Origin: Xylanimonas ulmi
GTDB taxonomy: Bacteria; Actinomycetota; Actinomycetes; Actinomycetales; Cellulomonadaceae
Direction of reading: 5' to 3'
Length of the DNA stretch: 64,000 nt
Assembly (NCBI RefSeq): GCF_004216535.1
Contig: NZ_SGWX01000001.1
Location: forward strand, 744,001 to 808,000
The position numbers were made by a program, and so were the translations under genes. Below are positions 35,184 to 41,590 of this stretch, piece after piece; positions within the stretch are counted from its first letter, which is position 1; every line of letters begins with the position of its first letter. A model generated the notes under the pieces. That model was not told the origin of the DNA and searched no databases. It saw only the letters and a list, made by a program, of their open reading frames with translations.

Positions 35184-36065
35184 TCAGGCGGGCAGGGCGC
35201 GGACGACCTCGGCCAGGGCCTCGCGGTGTGCTGGGGCCAGCTCCCGCGCGGGGGCCAGGCACACACCGGCGTCGACGCCGAGCATGCGCAGGGCCTCTTT
35301 GATGACCACCGGGAAGGTGGCGACGTCCACGAGCGAGCGCAGCGGAGTGAGGCGGCCTTGCAGGTCGAGCGCGCCGGCGAGGTCCCCGCGCTGGTAGGCC
35401 TCGTAGATGTCGGCGACCAGGCGGGGGGCGATGTTGGCGGTGGAGGCGATGGCGCCGTCGGCCCCGTGGCACAGGCCCGCGTAGATGAGCGTGTCCTTGC
35501 CGATCAGGACCTTGAAGTCCGCGGGGGTCTCGCGGATGAGGTCAGCGGTCAGGGACATGTCGCCCGCCGAGTCCTTGACGCCGACGATCGTGTCGATCTC
35601 GGCGAGCCGCTGGACCGTGGGCACGGTGAGGCCGACCTTGGTGCGCCCGGGGTTGTTGTACAGCAGGATCGGCAGGTCGGTGGCGGCGGCGATGGCGGTG
35701 AAGTGCGTGACCAGCTCCGACTGGGTCGGGGTCATGAAGTACGGCGTGAGCACCGACAGCGCCGCGACGCCGCCGACGTCGGCGGCCATGCGCGCTGTGG
35801 CGACGCAGTCACGCGTGGTGATCTCGCTGGCGCCGGCGTACACCGGGACGCGGGCGGCCACGTGCTCGACGGTGATCTCGACGACGCGGCGCTTCTGGGC
35901 GTCGGTCAGGCCGTAGATCTCGCCTGAGGAGCCGAGCACGAAGACGCCGTGCACGCCGCCGTCGATCACGTGGTCGAGCAGGGTGCGGAGGTTGCCCTCC
36001 AAAAGGTTGCCGTCCTCGTCGAGCGGCGTCACGAGGGCAGGGATCACTCCCTGGGGTGTGAACAT
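35184..36065 (-). CDS. DapA-family lyase, probable 5-dehydro-4-deoxyglucarate aldolase
   Basis: A 293-residue TIM-barrel Schiff-base enzyme: GSSGE at 45-49, catalytic Tyr136 in YNNPGRT, Schiff-base Lys164 in GVKDSAGD. ATG 36065 (MFTPQGVIPALVTP) is the family start; an upstream ATG at 36086 adds seven residues and would overlap the operator dyad. The family includes dihydrodipicolinate synthase, KDG aldolase and KDG dehydratase. The operon has GarR and glycerate kinase but no GarL-type aldolase in the window, so cleavage to pyruvate and tartronate semialdehyde is the most economical role. The decarboxylating dehydratase is the alternative. Confidence 0.85.
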   Translation of the reverse strand: MFTPQGVIPALVTPLDEDGNLLEGNLRTLLDHVIDGGVHGVFVLGSSGEIYGLTDAQKRRVVEITVEHVAARVPVYAGASEITTRDCVATARMAADVGGVAALSVLTPYFMTPTQSELVTHFTAIAAATDLPILLYNNPGRTKVGLTVPTVQRLAEIDTIVGVKDSAGDMSLTADLIRETPADFKVLIGKDTLIYAGLCHGADGAIASTANIAPRLVADIYEAYQRGDLAGALDLQGRLTPLRSLVDVATFPVVIKEALRMLGVDAGVCLAPARELAPAHREALAEVVRALPA

Positions 36066-36078
36066 CGTCGTCCCATCC

Positions 36079-36094
36079 GTCCACATACGTGGAC
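36079..36094. promoter_or_regulatory. Predicted IclR-type operator, GTCCAC-N4-GTGGAC
   Basis: A perfect 6-bp inverted repeat 13 bp upstream of the DapA-family start, in the gap to the divergent IclR gene. Its position at the operon leader fits repression of the glucarate operon. Confidence 0.6.
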
Positions 36095-36218
36095 AACCGA
36101 CTAGACATGCGAACAGCCGCCAGTATGTTGGATGGGCGAGGGTGCGGCAACTCGCCGGTGCGTGGCCGGCGCCGCACAGCGGTCGCGCCAAGGCGTCGGG
36201 TTACCCTGACCAGCAACA

Positions 36219-36233
36219 TCGAGCGTCGCTCGA
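36219..36233. promoter_or_regulatory. 15-bp palindrome before the iclR ribosome site
   Basis: TCGAGCG-T-CGCTCGA is a perfect dyad ending 4 bp before the GGAGGAG ribosome site of the IclR gene. It may be an autoregulatory site or a leader hairpin that affects translation. Confidence 0.45.
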
Positions 36234-36247
36234 CGATGGAGGAGACA

Positions 36248-37048
36248 ATGGGGACCGGCATGTCCGCAGAACAGGACGAGCTCACGGCGCCGGGGCGCCG
36301 GCTCGGCGACGTGAAGTCGGCGGTGCGCACCATGCAGGTGTTGGAGCTGCTGGCAGACCGCGGCGGCGTCCCTGCGCGACTGCGCGACCTGTCGGACCAG
36401 CTCGACGCGCCACGCTCGTCGGTGCACGCGCTGCTACGCACCCTCGAGTCGCACGGATGGGTGCGCAACGACGCCTCGGGGAGCCTGTACGCGCTCGGCA
36501 TCAAGTCGCTCGTCGTGGGCACGGCGTTCCTTGACGCCGACCCGTACGTCCGCGTCGTGCGCCCCGTGCTCGCCCGACTGCGGGAGAGGATCGACGAGAC
36601 CGTGCATCTGGCGCGCATCGACGGTGAGCGCGTCGTCTACCTCAGCACACATCAGTCGAGCCGTGACGCGCGGCCGATCTCGCGCATCGGGCGCTGGCTT
36701 CCGGCGCACTCCTCGGGCCTGGGCAAGGCCCTGCTCGCCGCGCGGCAGGACCCGCTGCCCGCCGAGCTGGTGGCGCTGACGCCCCACACCCTGACCGACC
36801 CGGCCGCGCTCGGCGCCGACATCGAGGAGACGCGGCGGCGCGGCTATGCCCTCGACGTCGAGGAGAACGCCCCCGGCCTGCGCTGTCTCGGGTTGGCGCT
36901 GCGCTACACCGACCCCGTCCAGGACGCCATCAGCTGCTCGATCCCGACCGAGCGCCACACCCCCGAGCGCGAGGCGGCGATCCTGGACGCGCTGCGCGCC
37001 GCGCGAGCCGAGATCGAGGACATCGCGCCCAAGCAAGGCACGTTCTAG
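36248..37048 (+). CDS. IclR family transcriptional regulator
   Basis: About 266 residues. The N-terminal winged HTH is in AVRTMQVLELLADRGGVPAR, then LRDLSDQLDAPRSSVHALLR and a wing SLYALG. The C-terminal effector domain has VHLARIDGERVVYLSTHQ, LPAHSSGLGKALLA and the conserved ENAPGLRCLGLAL. ATG 36248 is chosen for GGAGGAG at 36238-36244; ATG 36236 and 36260 are alternatives. It is divergent from the glucarate operon with two palindromes between them, so it very likely regulates that operon with a sugar-acid intermediate as ligand. Confidence 0.92.
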   Translation: MGTGMSAEQDELTAPGRRLGDVKSAVRTMQVLELLADRGGVPARLRDLSDQLDAPRSSVHALLRTLESHGWVRNDASGSLYALGIKSLVVGTAFLDADPYVRVVRPVLARLRERIDETVHLARIDGERVVYLSTHQSSRDARPISRIGRWLPAHSSGLGKALLAARQDPLPAELVALTPHTLTDPAALGADIEETRRRGYALDVEENAPGLRCLGLALRYTDPVQDAISCSIPTERHTPEREAAILDALRAARAEIEDIAPKQGTF

Positions 37049-37091
37049 ACCGCAACGGCTCCGCGAGGGCCCGGGTTGGTCACCCGACGAC

Positions 37092-37140
37092 GACGGCGGC
37101 CGCCGTCGAACGCGTGAGGCGCTCGACGGCGGCCGCCGTC
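37092..37140. terminator. Large bidirectional hairpin, two 16-bp palindromes
   Basis: GACGGCGGCCGCCGTC occurs twice (37092-37107 and 37125-37140); each copy is self-complementary and the two also pair with each other in an 18-bp stem around a 13-nt loop. It follows iclR by 43 bp. Before the phage-like element inserted, it also lay about 50 bp past the end of the convergent glnA1 gene, so it was probably a shared two-way terminator. Confidence 0.7.
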
Positions 37141-37188
37141 ATGTCGTGCGGGGTGGACTCGTCGGGCCAGACCACCCCGGTGGACGTC

Positions 37189-37202
37189 AGATGTCGTAGT
37201 AC
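37189..37202. other. attL core of the integrated element
   Basis: AGATGTCGTAGTAC, identical to 53705-53718. It lies 17 bp from the integrase stop. Read on the minus strand it encodes the last codons of glnA (tyrosine, tyrosine, aspartate, isoleucine) and the adjoining left flank supplies TGA, so the ancestral glnA end is preserved here. Confidence 0.9.
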
Positions 37203-37218
37203 TAAGCATGCACCCAGG

Positions 37219-38394
37219 TCAGAGGCTCACGGAGGCGTCGGGGTACACAACGGGTACACATGACAGAGCGGCGTCCACCGCCTTCTTGGTCCTGTCGCCC
37301 GAAGCGGGCATCAGGTGCGTGTACGTGCGCAGCGTGAACCCGGGGTCTGAGTGGCCGAGGTGTTCGGCGACCACCTTGATCGACTCACCGGCATCGAGCA
37401 GCACCGATGCGTAGAAGTGCCGGAGTTGGTGCATGCCGCCCTCCTGCCCCTCCGTGAGCTTCACGGCGTCGGCGACAGCGTGCCAGTGATAGGTGTTGAA
37501 GTGGTTGCGGTTGAGCGGCTTCTTCTCCCGCGACGTCGTCACGAGCGGCACCGTCAACGTCTCCCCATGCTTCGCGTCGCCCGGTTCGCCGTCCCACGGA
37601 AGCGACACCGCGACCGCTGGGTGTCGCTTCAGGTGCAACGCCAGCGCCGCGCGCACCGACGGCGGCAAGGGCACGTCGCGGGTCTTCTCGCCCTTCGGCA
37701 GAGAGAAGACGAGCTTGTTCCCCGCCAGCACCTTCACCTGCCGGCGCACGTGGACCTCGCCGCGCAGGAAGTCGACGTCGTCGGGGGAGAGGCCGAACAG
37801 CTCGCCCTGCCGCATCCCGAGCCCGGCGCCGAGCGTCACGAGGATCCGGTACTGCTCGGCGAGGGCCCGGTGCGCCGCGGCGACCTGCTCGGCCGACCAC
37901 GGCACGATCCTCCTGCGTGCGACCTTCCCCGGCCTGGACGCCTTCGTCCTCGCGGCGTTCTTCGCGACCTTCTCGTCCTCGACGGCCGCAGCCAGGATCG
38001 ACGACACGTTCGCGTGGATCGTCCGGGCGTAGGACTTCGACACCTTCAGCCCGGCCAACCACGCCTTCACCGTCGAGGGCTTGATCTGTGCGAGCTGCTT
38101 GCTTCCGAGCACCGGGTACACGTGCTTGACCAGGCGGTGCTCGACGACCTCGCGCGTCGACGTGTTGAACGTCTGCATCGCCAGCCACGCCTCGGCGTGA
38201 GCCCGGAACGTCTCGCGCCCGGCGTCCGGGTCGAGGTACGTGCCACGACGCACTGACACGACCGTCTCGTCCAGGAACGTCTGGGCGTCGACCTGGCGGT
38301 CGAACGTCTTGCTGCGCTGCTTGCCCTCAGGGTCGCGGTACCGCGCCAGCCAACGGGTCTTGCCGTTGCGGGTGCGCTTCTCAGGAGCGGGCAT
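37219..38394 (-). CDS. int: Tyrosine recombinase phage integrase
   Basis: A 391-residue integrase with an N-terminal arm-binding domain (GKTRWLARYRDPEGKQRSKT), a SAM-like core-binding domain (about residues 65-155) and the catalytic domain: Arg195 (GMRQGEL), His322 and Arg325 (HQLRH), His348 (HLGHSD) and Tyr358 (LRTYTH). It lies next to attL, pointing at it. Its last codons overlap the GGGTACACA repeats that probably are arm-type binding sites. It catalyses integration into, and with a directionality factor excision from, the 3' end of glnA. The start overlaps the repressor gene end by 14 bp. Confidence 0.96.
   Translation of the reverse strand: MPAPEKRTRNGKTRWLARYRDPEGKQRSKTFDRQVDAQTFLDETVVSVRRGTYLDPDAGRETFRAHAEAWLAMQTFNTSTREVVEHRLVKHVYPVLGSKQLAQIKPSTVKAWLAGLKVSKSYARTIHANVSSILAAAVEDEKVAKNAARTKASRPGKVARRRIVPWSAEQVAAAHRALAEQYRILVTLGAGLGMRQGELFGLSPDDVDFLRGEVHVRRQVKVLAGNKLVFSLPKGEKTRDVPLPPSVRAALALHLKRHPAVAVSLPWDGEPGDAKHGETLTVPLVTTSREKKPLNRNHFNTYHWHAVADAVKLTEGQEGGMHQLRHFYASVLLDAGESIKVVAEHLGHSDPGFTLRTYTHLMPASGDRTKKAVDAALSCVPVVYPDASVSL
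37241..37265 (+). repeat. Left copy of a 25-bp repeat with two GGGTACACA units
   Basis: GGGTACACA at 37241-37249 and 37252-37260 followed by TGACA. It matches 53569-53593 at 24 of 25 positions in the same orientation. The copy lies inside the integrase 3' coding end, 39 bp from the attL core. Likely an arm-type integrase-binding site. Confidence 0.8.
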
Positions 38395-39199
38395 CGGGAT
38401 CTATCAGCGATAGGAAGGTCTGTTGATCAGGGTCCAGGCCTAGGAGCGAGAGCGATGTGGCGTCCTCGTGCGTGATGTGAGCGAGCTCGACATCGTCGCC
38501 ACCGAGTGCTGCGTACGCCTCAACGATCCGTGGAGGCAGGGGCCCGGGGTCCACTCCCTGTCGACGCGCCAAGCAGCGCCATCGCTGCAGGTCCCTGAGG
38601 CTCCTGTGTAGTGACCGTTCCCAGGTTTCGGCGATGTCACCCCACGTGAGCCCCTCTCCGATCTGCGCGCCGACGAGCGTCACCCGCGTGGGGTCCTCTG
38701 CTCCAAGCCGAGCCGCTGCGAGGTTGCGCATGGCTTCGTCGGCGACTAGGGCCATCCGGAAGGCTGTCCGGGCAACCAGGAGGTCGCTCTTGCCCGCAGC
38801 CCGCGGTCCCGGGAGCCACTCCTCGGGCGCATAGGGGTCCCCGATGTACCTATTGCCCACCTTGCGGTCCGATCCCGCGAACCACTCAAGGGCGAGTACA
38901 GGGTATGCGGACCGGTTCGGGAGCGCCTCTACGGGTTTCGAACCGCTCAGGACTGGGAACAGGAGTTCCACCGGCGAAGACCCGAGGGCGGCGGCAAGCA
39001 CTGCCACCTCCTGAACCGGAACGTCGCGCTTCCGACCGTTCTCTATGTTGGCGATTGTGTTCCTCGCGATCGGGTACCCGATGGTCGCGCAGCGCTCCGA
39101 AAGCTGCTGAGCAGAGACGCCACGGAGCTTCCGAAGGCGCTGGAGGCTCTCGCCGATGCTCTCCGCCCACTTCTGTGCCCACTCGGCTCCTTGTGTCAT
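38381..39199 (-). CDS. XRE-family HTH protein, probable element repressor
   Basis: A 272-residue protein from ATG 39199 (MTQGAEWAQKWAESIGESLQ). A Cro/CI-type HTH covers residues 20-80 (LQRLRKLRGVSAQQLSERC, RNTIANIENGRKR). The large C-terminal part (about 85-272) has no recognisable S24 self-cleavage peptidase, so RecA-driven cleavage is not obvious. It is divergent from the Xis-like gene across palindromes at 39247-39256 and 39270-39289, the usual layout of an immunity region. The open frame upstream to 39880 is antisense and rejected. No ribosome site; a TATCGT 8 bp upstream suggests a leaderless mRNA. Confidence 0.83.
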   Translation of the reverse strand: MTQGAEWAQKWAESIGESLQRLRKLRGVSAQQLSERCATIGYPIARNTIANIENGRKRDVPVQEVAVLAAALGSSPVELLFPVLSGSKPVEALPNRSAYPVLALEWFAGSDRKVGNRYIGDPYAPEEWLPGPRAAGKSDLLVARTAFRMALVADEAMRNLAAARLGAEDPTRVTLVGAQIGEGLTWGDIAETWERSLHRSLRDLQRWRCLARRQGVDPGPLPPRIVEAYAALGGDDVELAHITHEDATSLSLLGLDPDQQTFLSLIDPDARS

Positions 39200-39246
39200 G
39201 AGTACACGATATGCGCCGCGCCGGGCGGCGTCTTGCGCTCCTGCGA

Positions 39247-39256
39247 GACACGTGTC
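39247..39256. promoter_or_regulatory. Palindrome GACACGTGTC in the immunity region
   Basis: A perfect 10-bp dyad in the 130-bp divergent gap between the repressor and Xis-like genes. A candidate repressor operator. Confidence 0.45.
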
Positions 39257-39269
39257 AGGCTGTGTACGC

Positions 39270-39289
39270 ATCAACCAGAACCGGTTGAT
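39270..39289. promoter_or_regulatory. Inverted repeat ATCAACC-N6-GGTTGAT in the immunity region
   Basis: A perfect 7-bp dyad containing the inner palindrome AACCGGTT, 41 bp upstream of the Xis-like GTG start. It is the best candidate operator for the XRE repressor controlling the rightward early promoter. Confidence 0.6.
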
Positions 39290-39329
39290 CGTGAAGGACA
39301 AACTGTGTCGCAGCAACACAGGAGGGACC

Positions 39330-39524
39330 GTGAAACTCATCGACAAGAAGGCTGTCGCAGCGCTTACGGGCACTAGCGACGCCACTGTCACCGACTGGGT
39401 GTACCGGGGCGTCGAGCTCGGGCCGCTCAGCATCAAGCTCGGCCGCAGGCGGGTGTGGGACGAGGAGCGCGTACTGCGCTGGCTCAACGACCGCTTCGCC
39501 GAGGCCGAGAAGCGGGCGTCGTGA
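39330..39524 (+). CDS. Small HTH protein, possible excisionase or Cro-like protein
   Basis: A 64-residue protein: KKAVAALTGTSDATVTDWVY forms a MerR/AlpA-like HTH and SIKLGRRRVWDEERVLRWLN is the following wing and helix, as in excisionase-type DNA-binding proteins that recognise DNA and bend it. GTG 39330 follows GGAGGG (39321-39326). It is the first rightward gene opposite the repressor and overlaps the next start (GTGA). Either recombination directionality or early regulation is possible; the HTH protein at 53256 is a second candidate for the former. Confidence 0.75.
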   Translation: MKLIDKKAVAALTGTSDATVTDWVYRGVELGPLSIKLGRRRVWDEERVLRWLNDRFAEAEKRAS

Positions 39525-40201
39525 CGCCCGCAATGACGAAGGCCACCCCGGCAAGGGTGGCCTCCGAGCCCAAGACCCGCGGCAACGGGTCGTCGAGCAG
39601 TGCACTCAACACAGGAGTCAAGTTGCAGAACCAGACTACTCGGGCAGACAAGCCCGAGGGCTTCGCCCTCACCGTGCGGGGCTTCGTCATCGGCGACAGA
39701 GTCGTCTCGACGTCGCCCTACGGTTCGGCCGGCAAGACCGGCACCGTGCGGTCCGTCGAGCACCACCCGATGCGCTACAGCGTGGCGGGCGGGCCAGTCG
39801 CCCCGCGGGACGTCGTGACGGTCGACCTCGACGAGGGCGGCAGCACGGCGTTCATCGCTGACGGCGACGAGCGGTTGCACTTGGCACCGCTAGCCGGGAT
39901 GCCCAAGCCGCTGTGCCCTCCGTGGTGCGACCGCCGACACGGCGGCTTCGACGCGGTGACGTCCTTCGGTGACATCGCCGTGCAGCACACGGCCGAGCGC
40001 GGCGAAGTGGTCATGGGCACGATCGAGTTCCTTGAGCCCGACGGCTCACGCACGACGACGTCACTCTCCCTCGACCTACCGAACAGCGCGGGCGACTACG
40101 AGGCTGCGTCTCCCGCCGAGCTCGCCGCGGACGTGCGCGGGCTGATGGCCGACCTCGCCGCACTCGCCGACGTGCTCGACGGCAAGGCGGTTGACCGGTG
40201 A
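39521..40201 (+). CDS. DUF6907-like phage protein
   Basis: Up to 226 residues from GTG 39521, which overlaps the previous stop; ATG 39533 or TTG 39623 (with AGGAG five bases upstream) could be used instead. The middle has an SH3-like stretch (FVIGDRVVSTSPYGSAGKTG). The C-terminal part begins with LCPPWCDRRHGG, a Cys/His motif, and continues with FLEPDGSRTTTSLSLDLP, resembling the DUF6907 proteins common in actinobacterial phages and conjugative elements. The function is unknown. It is part of a chain of early genes joined by 4-bp overlaps. Confidence 0.7.
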   Translation: MTPAMTKATPARVASEPKTRGNGSSSSALNTGVKLQNQTTRADKPEGFALTVRGFVIGDRVVSTSPYGSAGKTGTVRSVEHHPMRYSVAGGPVAPRDVVTVDLDEGGSTAFIADGDERLHLAPLAGMPKPLCPPWCDRRHGGFDAVTSFGDIAVQHTAERGEVVMGTIEFLEPDGSRTTTSLSLDLPNSAGDYEAASPAELAADVRGLMADLAALADVLDGKAVDR

Positions 40202-40413
40202 GCCGCCGGTACACAGGGAGTGACCCGACCGCGAACAGGGCGATCGGCGCCGCGGACAAGGGCAGCCGCAAGCGGCACGCCCAGGGCTGCTCGGTGGATG
40301 GAGGCCCCCGTCGTCACAACCTGCGCGGGTTCTTCTGCCCGGCGTGCGCCTCCGACGTCGACGACCGGCTGGAGAGCGCCTTGATCATCCTGGACGCGCG
40401 GAGGCCGCTGTGA
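40198..40413 (+). CDS. Small Cys/His protein of the element, unknown
   Basis: A 71-residue basic protein (GTG start overlapping the previous stop). It contains a possible zinc-binding set: HAQGC, RRHNLRGFFCPACASD. The end is an amphipathic helix (DDRLESALIILDAR). No family is recognised. Strict 4-bp overlaps on both sides indicate it is translated with its neighbours. Confidence 0.6.
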   Translation: MSRRYTGSDPTANRAIGAADKGSRKRHAQGCSVDGGPRRHNLRGFFCPACASDVDDRLESALIILDARRPL

Positions 40414-40742
40414 GCGACGACGTCGACGAGACCATCGCCGAGATCGACCTGCTGGCCGTCGCGGACGCCGTCGGCGTCTACAAGAGCGGCCCGGTCGAGA
40501 TGCCGTCCGCCGAGCAGTGGGCGCGGCCCCTGCCCAACCACCGGCCGTACGACGACCGTCACGTCACCGAGGTGCGGCGGCTGGCCCGCCGGTTCGAGGA
40601 CGCCCACCGGGCCGAGCGCGACGAGCGCATCGGGTCGGCCGGAAAGTTCAACGGCGACGCCAACGCCGACCGTCACAACTTCGTCAACTGGCTCGTCGAG
40701 CGCCTGAACGCCGCCGAGCGCCGCAACCGGAGGATCGCATGA
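40410..40742 (+). CDS. Hypothetical protein of the element
   Basis: A 110-residue charged protein starting VSDDVDETIAEIDLLAVADA (GTG 40410 overlapping the previous stop). The N-terminal half is acidic and the C-terminal half basic and helical (VRRLARRFEDAHRAERDERI, then NWLVERLNAAERRNRR). No family is recognised. It is placed in the early operon, and its 4-bp overlap with the next gene supports reality. Confidence 0.6.
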   Translation: MSDDVDETIAEIDLLAVADAVGVYKSGPVEMPSAEQWARPLPNHRPYDDRHVTEVRRLARRFEDAHRAERDERIGSAGKFNGDANADRHNFVNWLVERLNAAERRNRRIA

Positions 40743-41137
40743 AGATCACGTTCGCAGAGTTGTCCGACCTCTTCGGGATGATCAAGCCCGGAGAGCCGGG
40801 CGCCGAGCACGCCCAGGCGATCATCGGATCGCTCACCTGGGAGGTCTTGGACCGCTTCGAGAAGGTCGCGGAGTGGAGGCTGGAGACCCACGAGGCGATC
40901 GACGCGCTGATGCAGGAACTGTGGTCGATGATCGACGGCCTCGGCGACAGCACCACGCCGGTCATCGAGCAGATCGCGATGGTCACCGGGACGCTCGCCG
41001 ACGGCCGCGACCGCCGCGAGTACGCCCGCTGGCTGTTCAGCCAGATGGTCCGCCTGCACGTCGCCTTCGAGGCCGCCGGTGGGCTCGACCTCGCCGACCC
41101 GCAGTTCGTCGCCCCTGGTGAGCGGAGCGTGGCATGA
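40739..41137 (+). CDS. Hypothetical helical protein of the element
   Basis: A 132-residue protein from ATG 40739, predicted largely alpha-helical (ITFAELSDLFGMIKPG, then DRFEKVAEWRLETHEAIDAL and REYARWLFSQMVRLHVAFEA). No catalytic motif or family is recognised. It overlaps both neighbours by 4 bp within the early gene chain. Confidence 0.6.
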   Translation: MKITFAELSDLFGMIKPGEPGAEHAQAIIGSLTWEVLDRFEKVAEWRLETHEAIDALMQELWSMIDGLGDSTTPVIEQIAMVTGTLADGRDRREYARWLFSQMVRLHVAFEAAGGLDLADPQFVAPGERSVA

Positions 41138-41529
41138 CCAACGAACCCGCGTTCCCGAGCATTCCTCGCAACTCCGGGCAGTGGCTGCCGCTGGCCAGCG
41201 AAGGAGGGCAGGCCTGCCGCACGTGCGGCCACAAGCTGCCGGTGCACCACGTGCTCGACCTCAGCGGCGACATGCGGCCCATCTGCGTCTGCTGCGTCGA
41301 GCGCTACGTCGAGGACAACGAGGAGCGGCTGCAGTTCTGCCGGTTCTTCGCCGTCGCGGACATCTACGCCAGGTTGGACGACCTCTTCAAGGACGTGGAC
41401 AACGTCAACGAGCGGCAGGTGTTCCTCGACCTCGTCTCAAGCCACGCCGAGTGGATGGCCAACTGGCGCTGGCCCGAGGACCTGGCCTGCAAGCTCCCGC
41501 CCGCCGGCTTCGACGGCGACGACGACTGA
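41134..41529 (+). CDS. Zinc-ribbon-like protein of the element
   Basis: A 131-residue protein with two cysteine pairs, CRTCGHKLP and CVCCVERY (about residues 29-52), typical of a treble-clef or zinc-ribbon fold. A helical acidic C-terminus follows (RLDDLFKDVDNVNERQVFLD) ending DGDDD. No family is assigned. It is the last gene before the hairpin at 41536-41567 and overlaps the previous gene by 4 bp. Confidence 0.62.
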   Translation: MTNEPAFPSIPRNSGQWLPLASEGGQACRTCGHKLPVHHVLDLSGDMRPICVCCVERYVEDNEERLQFCRFFAVADIYARLDDLFKDVDNVNERQVFLDLVSSHAEWMANWRWPEDLACKLPPAGFDGDDD

Positions 41530-41535
41530 CAAGGC

Positions 41536-41567
41536 CCGAGGGCCCCGCCAACCGGTGGGGCCCTCGG
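41536..41567 (+). terminator. Strong hairpin before the AAA ATPase gene
   Basis: CCGAGGGCCCC and GGGGCCCTCGG form a perfect 11-bp stem with a 10-nt loop. It starts 7 bp after the zinc-ribbon gene stop and 24 bp before the ATPase start. It likely separates or attenuates transcription between the small early genes and the ATPase. Confidence 0.6.
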
Positions 41568-41590
41568 CATACCGGAGGAAGGAGGGGAGC

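Noticed and set aside
37049-37202. tRNA gene as the integration target
   Set aside because: No cloverleaf or T-loop sequence was found beside attL or attR; the repeat is explained fully by the glnA 3' end.
41536-41567. Programmed structure or riboswitch before the ATPase gene
   Set aside because: A simple perfect GC hairpin close to an upstream stop codon; a terminator or attenuator is sufficient.
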